A stretch of 64,000 nucleotides of DNA from Pseudocercospora fijiensis CIRAD86 (taxonomy: Eukaryota; Ascomycota; Dothideomycetes; Mycosphaerellales; Mycosphaerellaceae): NCBI RefSeq assembly GCF_000340215.1, contig NW_006921537.1, positions 372,001-436,000 of the forward strand. The letters run 5' to 3'. The notes under the pieces are model-generated. The model made no database searches. It was not told where the DNA came from and saw only the letters and a list, made by a program, of their open reading frames with translations. This document shows positions 9,922 through 20,925 of the stretch, one piece after another; within the stretch, counting starts at the first letter, position 1; each line of letters begins with the position of its first letter. The position numbers and the translations under genes are program-made.

Positions 9922-11343
9922 TCATATCAACGGCCGAGCATTATGCACCACTATAGGCGGCAACATTCCAATCTTGTTGAGCTCGCCGTATGCTCGGAAT
10001 AAGCTCTCCAGTGTATCGACATGGCCGGTCCAACCGAAATACCTGGCTTTATTCATCGACAGACTGCCAGCAGTGCCCCAAACGATGAACTCGCCACATT
10101 CGAAATTGGCCTTGACGTCCTCAAATGGATTGTGCGTCAAATTGTGCTTCTGCATGATTTCCTTCCAGGCCTGCTGATTCTCAGCTTTCGTCGCCCATTC
10201 CTGGAGTGACCACACGAATCGCACTTTGCCACCAGGACCGAAACCTAGGGGCACCTCGGTTTGCCCAAGATCAAGCGTAGTGATCTTGCTTTCGTCAAGC
10301 TCGGGTTGATTGACACTGGTCGTGCCGTACCAGCGAGCAACTTCTGGCCAGAGCCGATTGTTGGGCAATGGAGAAGTATCGCTCGCATTAAACTTCTGGT
10401 TCTTGCATTTGTCTTCAAGAACAGCCCATTCGGAGAGGTAGCCCGTAAGTTGAGCTGTGCTATGCTCTGCCGGTGCAAGCCAACTTGCATAGTCACCGGG
10501 ATACTCGCACTTTTCCCCCTTGTGAGCTTGTACTGCAGCATAGATAGCAATCGGATGAGTCGCGTTCATCGCGGCATTGTTGACGGCGCCGATGATCCAA
10601 GCTGGACAGATGATGTTCCAGCCGACATTGTTACGCTGGCAGTAGTCGAAGAGGATATCTTCCTGCGGGTAGTAGAAATTGGGGGCCACGTTGCTTCGAG
10701 GGTCGCTCTCGACATACGGCGTTCGGGATGGGCCCTGCTATAGCATTAGTGGAAGCATTTAGCGGAATGCCGTCTCTCTGACCTGGTGAATGTTATAGTT
10801 CTTGGCACCAGTCTGCAGCAAGAATCTAGCAGGCTTGATACTCGCCACTTCCAGGGCGCCCAAGAAGTTTCGAAGAAGAGCAGCTTCAAAGCCACAAATC
10901 AGCTTGAGCGATTGCATATCTAATCTTTGCATCTTACCGTTAACTTCAACCAGTTCCTCGGCATTGGACCATACAGGAGCGCCTTCTTTCGGCTTCGGCT
11001 GAGCATACGAGTAGAAAAAGACATAATCAGCTTTGACGCCCTTGTCTTGAAGCTGTTTTGCAATTTCTTCTGGCTTGGATAGAAAGTCACAAGCTACATG
11101 CTCAACCCGAGACCGATGCTCCTCGGAAAGCAGATTCATCATCTCTTCCGGAGGAGGCCTTCGACTCGCAGCCCAGATCTTCGTCCATCTTTCAGGACTA
11201 TCGAGCAATGCTCGCATGGTATGGAAGCCAGAGATGCCATTTGCGCCTGTGATGAGAGCTGTTTTGCCTGTGATCGATGGGTTGAACGTGGGCAGGTTGT
11301 TGAAAATGCCGCTTTTGTGGACGGGATAGGCTTCTGAACCCAT
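9922..11343 (-). CDS. PRISE-family NAD(P)-dependent reductase (SDR superfamily)
   Basis: Two exons: 11343-10783 and 10734-9922, joined across a 48-nt intron (CAG/GTCAGA donor, TAGCAG acceptor, CTAAT branch site inside), giving 457 residues. The N terminus has the Rossmann motif ITGANGISGFHT, typical of the PRISE group (progesterone 5-beta-reductase/iridoid-synthase-like), followed by an ASRRPPP turn that may recognise the cofactor phosphate. Later parts (FYYPQEDILFDYC, PAWIIGA) also fit this family of atypical short-chain reductases, which reduce enones. The start at 11343 (MGSEAYPVH) is preferred. A Met 11 codons upstream is also in frame. The substrate cannot be read from sequence. The gene converges on the Myb gene, 61 bases apart. 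Confidence 0.85.
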
Positions 11344-12218
11344 TTTTTTACGGGAGTGGATGTTGTGCTTTTGCAATAACTGAGGAACGTAGCTTATATA
11401 CTACTGACTCGATGAATTCCTACCCACATTTGTCGCTTATGCCCTAGTGCCCACTTATGTGCCACCGGGAGCAAAAGACGTTTCAATCTTGCCGTAGGTG
11501 AGGGGTAGCTGTGGACGAGTGTACCATTCAAGACTTCGTGTTTCGGACCGAAGTGAGGTTGCCTTCTTGGGCCTGTTCGAGCTTGCACCATCACAGTCAA
11601 TCTAATGCCATGTGTATCGTGTCGAAATCCTGAAAAACTGCGATGCCGACGATGCCGATAATGAAGGCGATACTGCCTCGCTCACGGCAGCCTCGCCCAT
11701 GACTCGTTTGGCCGAACAGCGAGACCACAACACGACAACGACTCCACCTCCTCTAGCGATCGACTTCAAGAGCTTCAAGCCTCAAGAAATCTCCTCCTAA
11801 GCATTGTTGCTTGATCGGTGCCGTCCGCTACATCGTGGAGCGCAAACGAGGTGCCGCAGAGCAAGCCTAGAACACCGGTCGAGGAAGACAGGCCTCCTCC
11901 TGGGCAGGCCCGGCGACAAAGATAAGAGAAAGGTAGATGGAGACAAGTATTCGACATGCCGACGGCCACGCTGCTGCCATGTGGTATCGCAGCAGCTGTG
12001 ATGAACCATTGCACAATTCAGACTTCCAGGGCCGGTCAGCCTCCGCGATAAGACTTCTTGTACTACCAATGATAGCTTTCCAACTCGTGAGAGTAGCACA
12101 GATAGGTTGTGCGAAGGCTGACTTCTTGTTGGGATAAGTTGAAAATCACATGTAGCGCTTGCTCTCGTGGACATCCTCTTGTGAGATTTTTGCGCTCGGC
12201 TTCATCTTCGACTTCGAC
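11344..12218. other. Intergenic, divergent promoter region
   Basis: Between the reductase (minus) and the permease (plus). The short frames on both strands are not protein-like. I saw no repeat or RNA gene. Confidence 0.55.
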
Positions 12219-14242
12219 ATGGAGAGGGTCACAGATAAGGTCAAGAGGCATATTCCCTCGAAGCAGACGCTTAGGGCACGATGCACTTCTGTCAGAAGCT
12301 GGGAGCTCCCGAAGCAGAACAGTGCTGTTGCGCCCGATTATGTCTGGACGAACAAAGATATGGATCCGGTTTTGCCTGAAGACCAGACTTGGACTATCAG
12401 GACTTGGATGGCGTATTGGGCGACTGACTGCATCAATTTGGGTACCTGGGAGACTGCCAGTTCCATCGTAGCAGTCGGTCTGACTTGGAGAGAAGCAATT
12501 CCCATCATGGTAGGCACGTGGTCGCGTCCCAATCGCGAATGTCCTAACAAGACATCAGGTAGTCGGCAACTTCTGCGTCGCCATTCCAATGGTCCTCAAC
12601 GGCGCCATCGGAGCTGCTTTGCATGTCCCTTTTTCAGTGATCATTCGATCCGGCTTCGGCTACTATTTCGCCTACTTCGCAATTGTCTCGCGCTCGATCC
12701 TGGCAATGTTCTGGCTTGGTGTCCAAAACGCTAATGGCGCGCAATGTGTGACACTGATGATCTCTTCGATCTGGCCTTCGTACAATAACGTTAAGAATAC
12801 GATTCCAGCAGACCAAGGTATCACTACCCAGGCCATGATCTCTTACTTTATCTTCTGGATAGTACAATTGCCACTGCTGCTGATCCCACCGACCCGACTG
12901 CGATGGCTCTTCATTATCAAGCTCGTCGCGGCACCAGTGACCGCTATTGCGACCTTGGGCTGGTGTGTCCACAAAGCTGGTGGAGGTGGATCGCTCTTCG
13001 ATGTGAAGCCAAGTGTTATTGGCTCGACCTATGCTTATCTTTGGCTAAGCTGCATGTCTTCAGTGACGGGAAGCTACTCTACTCTTTCGTGTAAGAAGAA
13101 AATTTCGGAAGCAAGTGCTTGATCCTTTGTCTGACATATGTTCTAGGCAATATTGCGGATTTCTCTCGTTATGCGAAATCTACGAGAGCTCAGTATATTC
13201 AGCTCCCGTCTCTGCCGTTCATCTTCACGCTGTGTGGGGTGCTTGGAATCATTACGACTTCGACGACTCAGATCATTTGGGGTGAATTCTATTGGAATCC
13301 ACTGGACATTCTGAAGCATTGGCAAGAATCTGGATCAGGCGGTCGAGCTGCTACATTCTTTGCTGCGGCATCATGGGTGAGTCAACCAATTGGCAAGAGC
13401 CCTCAACCTGTCCACTCCCACATTGTAGCCTCCTTCTCTCAATATCCCAGCGCCCATCAATTCACCTGCTGGCCAACCGCTGCTCCTCGCTAAGGACATG
13501 TGCTAACGCTTCTATCCCTCACTTTCAGTATATTGCCACTGTTGGGACGAATATCACAGCAAACAGCATCTCAGCCGCGAATGATCTGACAGTCCTCTTC
13601 CCTCGCTGGGTCAACATCTTCCGACGCTGCATCATCGCTACCATTGTAGGGGGATGGGTTATAGTACCTTGGAAGATCTTATCATCTGCCACCACATTTT
13701 TGGCATTCATGGGCGGCTACTCCATCTTCTTAGCTCCGATCGCTGGCATCATGGCTTCCGACTACTGGATCGTCAAACGCAAGGCCCTCGATGTCCCAGC
13801 CCTCTACGATCCGCACGGACGATACCGCTATTGGCACGGGATCAATTGGCAAGGCTTCGTAGCTTTCCTCGTCGCTGTCGGTCCTAACACTCCTGGTCTG
13901 GCTCATAGTATCAACTCTAACGCGAAGATCTCAGATGGAGCCAAGAATCTTTACACTTTCTGCTGGCTTTACGGCTTCACGAGTAGTGTCGTCATCTATA
14001 TCACTTTGCACAAGTTCTTCCCTGCGAAAGGTAGTTTGGTTGAGACGACGATTGATGGCGTGGAGATTGTGAGTGAGAGGAATGCTTCTTCTGGTAGATC
14101 TTCGGATGATGAGAAGCATGTGGGTCGAGTGAAAGAGATTGAGCATGAGGCTGTAGAGGGGGTTGGGTATGCTAATGTTGATCCGTTGCATAAGGTCAGT
14201 CACACTTATGAGCAGGGAGGTATTGTGCATGTGAAGAAGTAA
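12219..14242 (+). CDS. NCS1-family permease (uracil/allantoin/uridine type)
   Basis: Four exons: 12219-12509, 12559-13090, 13147-13376 and 13529-14242, giving 588 residues. All introns have GT..AG ends and join in phase. It fits the fungal nucleobase-cation-symport-1 family: about 12 hydrophobic segments, an N-terminal PVLPEDQTWTIRTWMAYWAT segment before the first helix, VLNGAIGAALHVPFSV in helix 2, and NIADFSRYAKS after the helix 5-6 region. Family members import uracil, allantoin, uridine, thiamine or related compounds across the plasma membrane. Which one applies here cannot be fixed. The cytosolic tail is acidic. Length is in the usual range. Confidence 0.9.
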
Positions 14243-14739
14243 AGCTCTGCGGCCATGAGATTTATGAGCATGCCAGCGCGAACTTAAGCAATAGGGTTAG
14301 TGCCTGCTGTTTGTTGTTCATCACGCTCAAGGAATGTGAAGGTTGTCATAGGTCCTCCTTTCCTCAACACCACATGATCGCAACAAGCTAATATGACATA
14401 TTCGACGACGAAAGTCGTATAGGGTAGCGCCCTCGCGTCTTCTGTGTTGTGAGAACACATCTTCAATGGCGTTGAAGGAAGTTCCGCCAAACGCATGTAC
14501 GAACAGAAAGTGAGCACCGGTTCGAAGAGTTGCATCACATGCAAACGCTGTGCGGGGCGCACGGATGCACCTCACTTTACGACCTACAAAAGAAGCCACT
14601 AATCTGAAGACAACTTGCGCGTTTAATCAGCACTTCCACTTCGCAAGGCACTCTGCGTCGCAACAACGCATCACCACCACCACCACCACCACCACCACGG
14701 TCACTTGCAACACTTCTGGAAGCATCGCTTGCTTGCGCT
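14243..14739. other. Intergenic with (CAC)n microsatellite
   Basis: Contains a (CAC)n tract at about 14670-14698, just upstream of the membrane-protein start at 14740. No gene is supported. Confidence 0.55.
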
Positions 14740-16854
14740 ATGAAGCGTTCAGTACCTGCCATCATGGAAGCGACCTCGACTCGCAAGGTCACCTCTGACA
14801 ACGAGTCAGACTCAGACTGGGAGGCTGTCAGCACGCCAACTCCATCTGAGTCGCCAGCGAAGCACTCCGACAGCCGACCAGTTATGTCCAACGAGCCTCG
14901 ACGTTCGCGCGCAGGCTTGACGTTTGTTAAGACTCAGTCCGAAATTCTCAACGACTTGAAAGTCCAGCAACTCCTGGATGACTTCGATGCTTTCGATGCC
15001 GAATCTGAGGAGCCTCGGAGCGAGGAGAATCATGAAGGCTCACTCGCGCAATTCGAGATTGACACTTGGGAAGGAGCTGTGCGATCTGAAGAAGAGCGCG
15101 GTTTTCAATCGTCAAAAGTCAGCCGCGATTCGACGGCCCGCATAAACGTCGAGACGGTTGATAGCGACATTGCCCTCGAAGACACGCCATCGGAGGCACC
15201 AGAAGAGGTTGAGCAAGACAAACCCACGGTCGACGTGATGATATCTTCCATCATGTTTCCGACACTCTTGATGATTGCAGTCTTCGTCATGTTTGGCCCA
15301 CCGGCAACAGTCAAGGAGACAGAGCCCATTATCAACGGTCTCCTGCTCTTCATTCTCGTCACCATGTTAGTGCGCCTGGCACAATTCTACCACGGGTTCC
15401 TCGCTCGTGTCGCCCACGCTACACGCCAACAGCTCATGACTTTGTGGCAGGCAATTGCGGACGACGGAGAGAAGGATTCCAAAGGTGTGGAATTGATAAC
15501 CCCGATCGTGTTTTTCGCCTGGACCACCTTCGCGATAACCATGTTGCCCGTCTTTTCGTACAATGCTATGAAGAGAACCAAATCGGAAGCCAAAGCCCAT
15601 GAATTCATCTTCATTCTTGGACTCCTCCTTGTCGCCGAGGTAATACTGATTGTTATGTTATGCTATGGGATCGTTCTTGTCGCGCGACAGCCAGCGGTGC
15701 GCCAGAAGCTGGTAGACACATGGCAAGCGGTGCGCCAGAAGCTCTCAGACACATGGCAAGCGTTCCGTGACAGCTTGCAAGAGGAAGAAGAGGAGGTGGA
15801 AGAACAAGAGCTTACCGAGGGCGACAAGCAACTTCGACAGGCTTGGAAGACCATCGCTGACTCTATGATGCTACCGGCTATTGTACTCGTCATCCAGAGA
15901 GCAATCTCGCCGTGGTACAAGATCACCATTCATCCAGTCGTGGAATATGTCGTGTTGTTAATTCTGGGATCGATGTGCATCTATGCTTTGTCTCAGGTCA
16001 ACTTCAGAGACACAGCCATGGCTCGAGAGCTCGCCGGTGCTAAGCAGAAGGTTAAGGCCATGGCCAAGCAGTGGATGCCAGAGCAGCAAGTCGTTCATCC
16101 GAACAACACGGCGGCTCAGAGTGTACAGGCCTCGAACATGCTGAGACTCTGCGACGGCTTCATCGGTCTCGTCCTCGATATGGTGCTCAAGGCAATCCTG
16201 GCTGCGTTCGTGGGCTACATTGTGCTTCCAGTGGAAAATTTTGGCGAGATCCGTTACAACAGCACTTTCATGGCCGTCTGCCTCGTTCTCATGGTCAAGA
16301 CTCCGCGCCTACCGGTGCTCGAGTTGGCTACAGCCGGCTTGCTGTGGGCATCGGACAGTCTGCAGCCCTACATTGCCCGCTTCACTGCAGCTATGCGTCA
16401 GCAAATCGGTCGTTCTGGCAAGTACATCACCGATAACAAGCAGGTATGGCTCGCGAACGGCAAGCGTTTTGGCAAGATGGCGTGCGACGCTCTGCTGTGG
16501 ACTGCGAGCCAGGCCGGTCGCATCATGTTGGCATGCATCTTCCTGCAGGTGGTATTGAGTTGCCTACATGCATACCAGTCTCGTCATTCGGTGGGCATCC
16601 AGCATGAAACTCTGATTGCTTCTGATGGTCCAGACCTTGGCAGTCTTCAAGCACTAGAGCTCGAGCGACTCATTATGTGGTCCGATTTCATGGCTCTTAC
16701 CTGGCAAGACTTGCAGACGGAATTCGAGACTGAGCGTGAGTCGAAGATGGACCAGGAGCCACAGCGTCCAGAGCCATCCGATATGGGTAGCAAAGAGCAC
16801 ATTTTTGACCGGCGCACCTTGGCCAAATGGCTAAAGAGCTACTACCGAGGATGA
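14740..16854 (+). CDS. Multi-pass membrane protein of unknown function
   Basis: 704 residues, no intron. The first ~160 residues are acidic and Ser-rich (cytosolic, disordered). At least eight hydrophobic segments follow: around residues 165-190, 195-215, 250-275, 285-315, 375-395, 400-420, 470-500 and 600-620. Between the third and fourth clusters lies a short tandem duplication: the 33-base unit at 15694-15759 encodes two copies of AVRQKLxDTWQ, followed by a Glu-rich run. The C terminus is charged. No transporter or enzyme signature is recognised. A second Met at 14764 (MEATS) could also be the start. Confidence 0.65.
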   Translation: MKRSVPAIMEATSTRKVTSDNESDSDWEAVSTPTPSESPAKHSDSRPVMSNEPRRSRAGLTFVKTQSEILNDLKVQQLLDDFDAFDAESEEPRSEENHEGSLAQFEIDTWEGAVRSEEERGFQSSKVSRDSTARINVETVDSDIALEDTPSEAPEEVEQDKPTVDVMISSIMFPTLLMIAVFVMFGPPATVKETEPIINGLLLFILVTMLVRLAQFYHGFLARVAHATRQQLMTLWQAIADDGEKDSKGVELITPIVFFAWTTFAITMLPVFSYNAMKRTKSEAKAHEFIFILGLLLVAEVILIVMLCYGIVLVARQPAVRQKLVDTWQAVRQKLSDTWQAFRDSLQEEEEEVEEQELTEGDKQLRQAWKTIADSMMLPAIVLVIQRAISPWYKITIHPVVEYVVLLILGSMCIYALSQVNFRDTAMARELAGAKQKVKAMAKQWMPEQQVVHPNNTAAQSVQASNMLRLCDGFIGLVLDMVLKAILAAFVGYIVLPVENFGEIRYNSTFMAVCLVLMVKTPRLPVLELATAGLLWASDSLQPYIARFTAAMRQQIGRSGKYITDNKQVWLANGKRFGKMACDALLWTASQAGRIMLACIFLQVVLSCLHAYQSRHSVGIQHETLIASDGPDLGSLQALELERLIMWSDFMALTWQDLQTEFETERESKMDQEPQRPEPSDMGSKEHIFDRRTLAKWLKSYYRG
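15694..15759 (+). repeat. 33-bp tandem duplication inside a coding region
   Basis: Two near-identical in-frame 33-base units, differing at a few bases after AGAAGCT. Each encodes AVRQKL, then Val or Ser, then DTWQ. They lie in the cytosolic loop of the multi-pass membrane protein and look like a recent duplication. Confidence 0.85.
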
Positions 16855-17420
16855 GCGGAAAGATGATGAAGCCAGTCAGTTATATGACTCTGCAGAGATT
16901 TCCGGGCCATGCACTATCCAAAGATGGAGGAAGAGCAGAGAGCGCCGCGTTGCATTTGATAAGGGTAGACTGTCAGGATGAGCGACCTCCAGGTCTTGAT
17001 GAGGTGGGAAGTGAGTCTTATCGGCATGGGAAAAGCACACAGAGAAGAACTATGATTCGCAATGAGTGCAATAAACACCAGGAGATCCATATAGCGTGCT
17101 GGTACTGGTACATGTACTGCTGCGAAAGCTTTCTTATTCATCATTTCGCTCGTACATTCGTATGGCCGTATCTTGCATCGCGTCCATTCGTTACTTCACT
17201 TGTTGGCCTTTGGCGCTGACTCGTGATAAAATATCCAGCTTGCCTTTCTGGTGTTGTCGAGGTGTGCGTAGAGTGGAGGTCGAAGAAGAGAAGAGGAGGA
17301 ACGTGAGAAGGCGAGGCGCCCAGGGTCTTGGCACTGACTAAGCCTAAGCAAAACGCGCTAGTGAAAGCTACGCGCCGAAACATTTCTGGCCTGGCGGACG
17401 ATGCACTCTCGCACAACGAA
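16855..17420. other. Intergenic, 5' region of the WD40 gene
   Basis: No gene is supported. The reading frame of the WD40 gene is open back to 17328 but only through a TTG, so the stretch 17328-17420 may be 5' leader. Confidence 0.5.
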
Positions 17421-18817
17421 ATGTCTCTCGAAGCGTCGCCTGAACCCCGAGGCCGCTCGCCGAAGCGCAAACGAGCGGTGTCCTCTGGATTGAACACGCC
17501 TCAATACGACGGCGCCGACGCCAAGCTCTCCTTCGCATACGATGATGACCTGGGCAGCGATGCCGACAATGCCTTCAACACACCAGATCAAGGCAGCGAC
17601 GACGAGGCGAGGAGTCCTAAGAGAAGAAGGGTCGAGCGACCGACAAGGCTGAACTATGTGCCGTTTTTGACGCTGAGAGGGCATAAGCGAGGCGTGGCAT
17701 CAGTCAAGTTCTCACCCGATGGGAAGTGGATCGCGAGTTGCTGTGAGGACAACCACAGATACGGAATATCGCACAAGACTAATTGGACATAGCGGCGGAC
17801 GGCACGATCAAAATATGGGATGCGCGCACAGGATCACTCTCGCAGACGCTGGAAGGACACTTGGCAGGTATCTCCACCATTGCCTGGAGTCCAGACTCGA
17901 AAGTGATCGCATCTGGCTCCGACGATAAAATCATCCGACTCTGGGACATCGCGACTGGCAAAAGCTTGCCTAACCCGCTAGCTGGACACCATAACTATGT
18001 CCACTCGATTGCATTCTCCCCCAAAGGCAACATGCTTGTCTCTGGCTCATACGATGAGGCTGTCTTCCTCTGGGACGTGCGCACGGCGAGGCTTATGAGA
18101 AGCTTGCCTGCTCACTCAGACCCTGTGTCAAGCGTGGATGTGGTGAGAGATGGCACGCTGGTAGCCTCGTGCTCGAGCGATGGCCTGATTCGAATATGGG
18201 ACACCGGTACTGGGCAATGTCTGAAGACACTCGTCCATGAAGACCGAGCGCCTGTAACCAACGTCAAGTTCTCGCCAAACGGCAGGTACGTCTTGGCTGC
18301 CACCCTTGATAACTCTTTGCGACTCTGGGACTACGTCGATGGCACATGCAAGAAAACCTATCAAGGTCACAAGAACGAGAAGTTCAGTATGCAGGCATGC
18401 TTCGGCGTGTATACTGAACAGCCATATTTCGCACCGACCCAGGACGGTGGAGCTAATGGCACGCCTGAAGATGAACCTAGATGGGCCTTCATCGCGTGCG
18501 GTAGCGAGGACGGCAGGGTTGTCCTGTGGGATGTGAGCTCGAAAGAAGTCATGCAGACTCTTGAAGGTCACGAAGGCGTCGTGCTTGGTGTTGACGTTGG
18601 CCTGCCAGACCAGACTGTCGCTACGTGCGGCGCCGACAAAGCCATCAGAGTATGGAAGCGACAGCCATTGCCACCAGAACCCGCTGAACCTGCTTTCCCA
18701 CCGAATCCATACCTACTCAACGGCGATTTCGACGAGTCTCAGCCTCCCTCACGACAGGAACCTTCTGATGGAGAGCAAGCAAGATCTGGCATGCAGACAC
18801 CAGCGGAAGAAGGCTGA
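17421..18817 (+). CDS. swd3: WDR5/Swd3-type WD40 subunit of COMPASS
   Basis: Two exons: 17421-17742 and 17793-18817 (50-nt intron, GTGAGG..CATAG), giving 448 residues. A ~90-residue Ser/Arg/Lys-rich N-terminal extension precedes seven WD40 blades. Signature stretches match WDR5/Swd3 closely: SGSYDEAVFLWDVRTARL, then LPAHSDPVSSVDV, then TLVHEDRAPVTNVKFSPNGR, then LAATLDNSLRLWDY and GHKNEKF. In the family this is the histone-H3-binding core subunit of the COMPASS H3K4 methyltransferase, acting in the nucleus. Blade 6 has a ~20-residue insertion (Pro/Gly/Glu-rich). The start is the first ATG in frame. An upstream coding exon is not excluded. Confidence 0.9.
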
Positions 18818-19087
18818 AAGGGAAGGGATATTGATGACTGATCGTCATCCTTGAATCCTTGTCCTCCCCGCATTGGCATGGGATCTACAGTTGTATGAAT
18901 GCGGAGACGTCGGCCGGGCATCCTGGTTGTTACCATCCCGCAGCAAGGAATCACACCTTAAACAAGTGCCGTCTTCCCATTTGTACCTGCATAATAATAT
19001 CACTCTGGATACGGAAGAATAAGTAGAAAGCGCCTTCTGCCATTCTGAAGTAAGTTTGCGCCTGCGACTTCACCTCTTCACGCCGTC

Positions 19088-20358
19088 ATGCTTCTCTCTA
19101 TATTCATATTGGTGCTGGCGACTTTTGCTGAAGCGTTGTCTTCCCCAGCGCCAATAGGTGACGATGGACCAACGGACCCGTTAATCAGCAACGTCACTGT
19201 CTTCCAACCGCCTGCCAACTACACTGTCCCACGGACCCTGTATGCGCGAACCTTGCAATACCACGATGGGACATTGTTAGCAACATGGGAAAACTATGGG
19301 CCGAACAACAACACTTTTCCATATTTTCCCATCTACCAAAGCACAGATGGCGGTGCGACTTGGAGTGAGAGAAGCAGAGTCGAGGATACGCAGAATGGCT
19401 GGGGTCTGAGGTGAGGACAGCAGGTCCTTGTCAAGATGGCAGCCTTCCTATCTAAAGAAAGCTAAAATTTGATTGCGATTCAGATATCAGCCATTCCTCT
19501 ACGAGCTTCCAGAAGCAATTGGCGATTACCCAGCCGGCACTGTACTTCTCGCAGGCTCATCGATCCCCAACGACCTCTCTCAAACACAGATTGAGATCTA
19601 TGCCTCTCACGACTGCGGTTCTACCTGGGAGTTCGTTTCACATGTTGCGAAAGGCGGTCGCGCTATTCCCAAGAATGGGGAGACTCCCGTTTGGGAACCT
19701 TTCCTCATGGTCTACAACCACGAATTGGTCGTCTACTACTCGGACCAGCGCGATCCGAAGCACGGCCAAAAGCTTGTCCATCAAACAACGTCCGATCTGA
19801 AAAACTTTGGACCTGTTGTAGACGACGTGGCTTATGGAACCTACGACTGGAGACCTGGCATGACGACTGTGTCCCACCTTCCAAATGGTCAATATATCCT
19901 CACTTATGAGTTTTACGGTGCTGTGGAGGCGAAATTCGCGGTCTACTATCGTCTTTCACCCGATCCGCTGAAATTCAACGATGCTGTCGGCCATGTTATC
20001 ACTGCGACTGATGGGACGCAACCTGATGGTAGTCCATATAACGTCTGGACCCCGGTTGGTGGCAACAATGGCACCATCTTTGTGAGTGCTGCAAGTAACA
20101 GTACGCTCTTCGCGAATCGTGATCTGGCCGCTCCTGGGAGTGATTGGATTGAGATCGATACGCCGGAGGGAGCGAGTTACACAAGGTGAGTACATAAGCC
20201 AGGAACTCTTCGTGATGTGTCGATCGATGCTGATTGTTTATGGCAGGTCATTGTTGGTTGAGCAGCAGAAGAATATCATTCTCATCTGTGGTGGTGGTGT
20301 GATTAATGGAAAAGATAATAGGGTGACCGCCAGCGAGATTGATATCTCCGCCATCTGA
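19088..20358 (+). CDS. Secreted GH93 exo-arabinanase-like glycoside hydrolase
   Basis: Three exons: 19088-19410, 19484-20185 and 20247-20358, giving 378 residues. A clear signal peptide (residues 1-17, MLLSIFILVLATFAEAL) is present. The body follows GH93 exo-1,5-alpha-L-arabinanases: NYTVPRTLYARTLQYHDGTL, then an Asp-box STDGGATWSE, then RYQPFLYELPE, GETPVWEPFL, VYYSDQRDPKHGQ and PNGQYILTYEF. This fits a bladed beta-propeller that releases arabinobiose from arabinan of plant pectin. Several N-glycosylation sites (NVT, NYT, NNT) suit a secreted protein. A more general BNR/sialidase-fold hydrolase is the alternative. Confidence 0.85.
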
Positions 20359-20925
20359 AGGCAGTGCATAGCCCCTTATGAAGTGCTACGAACTATGCGA
20401 TGACGACGGCGTCTTGTTAAGACAGTTACAAGATAGCCAATGAAGGAATGAGTCCAATCTAATCTTCTCCTTGCTATTCATTCAGGTCACGGCCGTTCTG
20501 TCGTCTCTGGTTGGCAAATGCTAATCGTATTCTTTCTACAATAGCCCCGCGGATGTCGTTTCTGATGTGTTTTGATTTTTTGGAACGACGTGAAAGAACA
20601 TATCTTTGCAGACGGCATTGTAGAACTTCAGCCGCTATTTATTGTTACACAAGAGCCCTGCTCGCGTGGAGAAACATCGGCGCATTCCTACGAATTCTAC
20701 GCTGTACCTCCACGGGCCTCACTGGCGGCTTGGGTTCGGGGCGCAGACCTCGCGCCTCAGCCGCCACCCATCGCGCACTTTGTTAACATGACATGTCCAC
20801 CTTCGAACAACACGTCTTCTTTCTTCTCCTCGTCCTTCACATCTCACTCTTTGCTTCCTCGTCAACACCCACAACGTCACATATGTCAATGGATCGTAGC
20901 TGGCATGTCTGTTTTGTGTTAGCAG
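20359..20925. other. Intergenic, nothing recognised
   Basis: Lies between the GH93 gene and the NACHT gene on the same strand. Two overlapping short frames here are not protein-like. Confidence 0.5.

Noticed and set aside
9922..10689. Second half of the reductase as a separate gene
   Set aside because: A 48-nt intron with a branch site joins it in phase to the Rossmann-domain exon.
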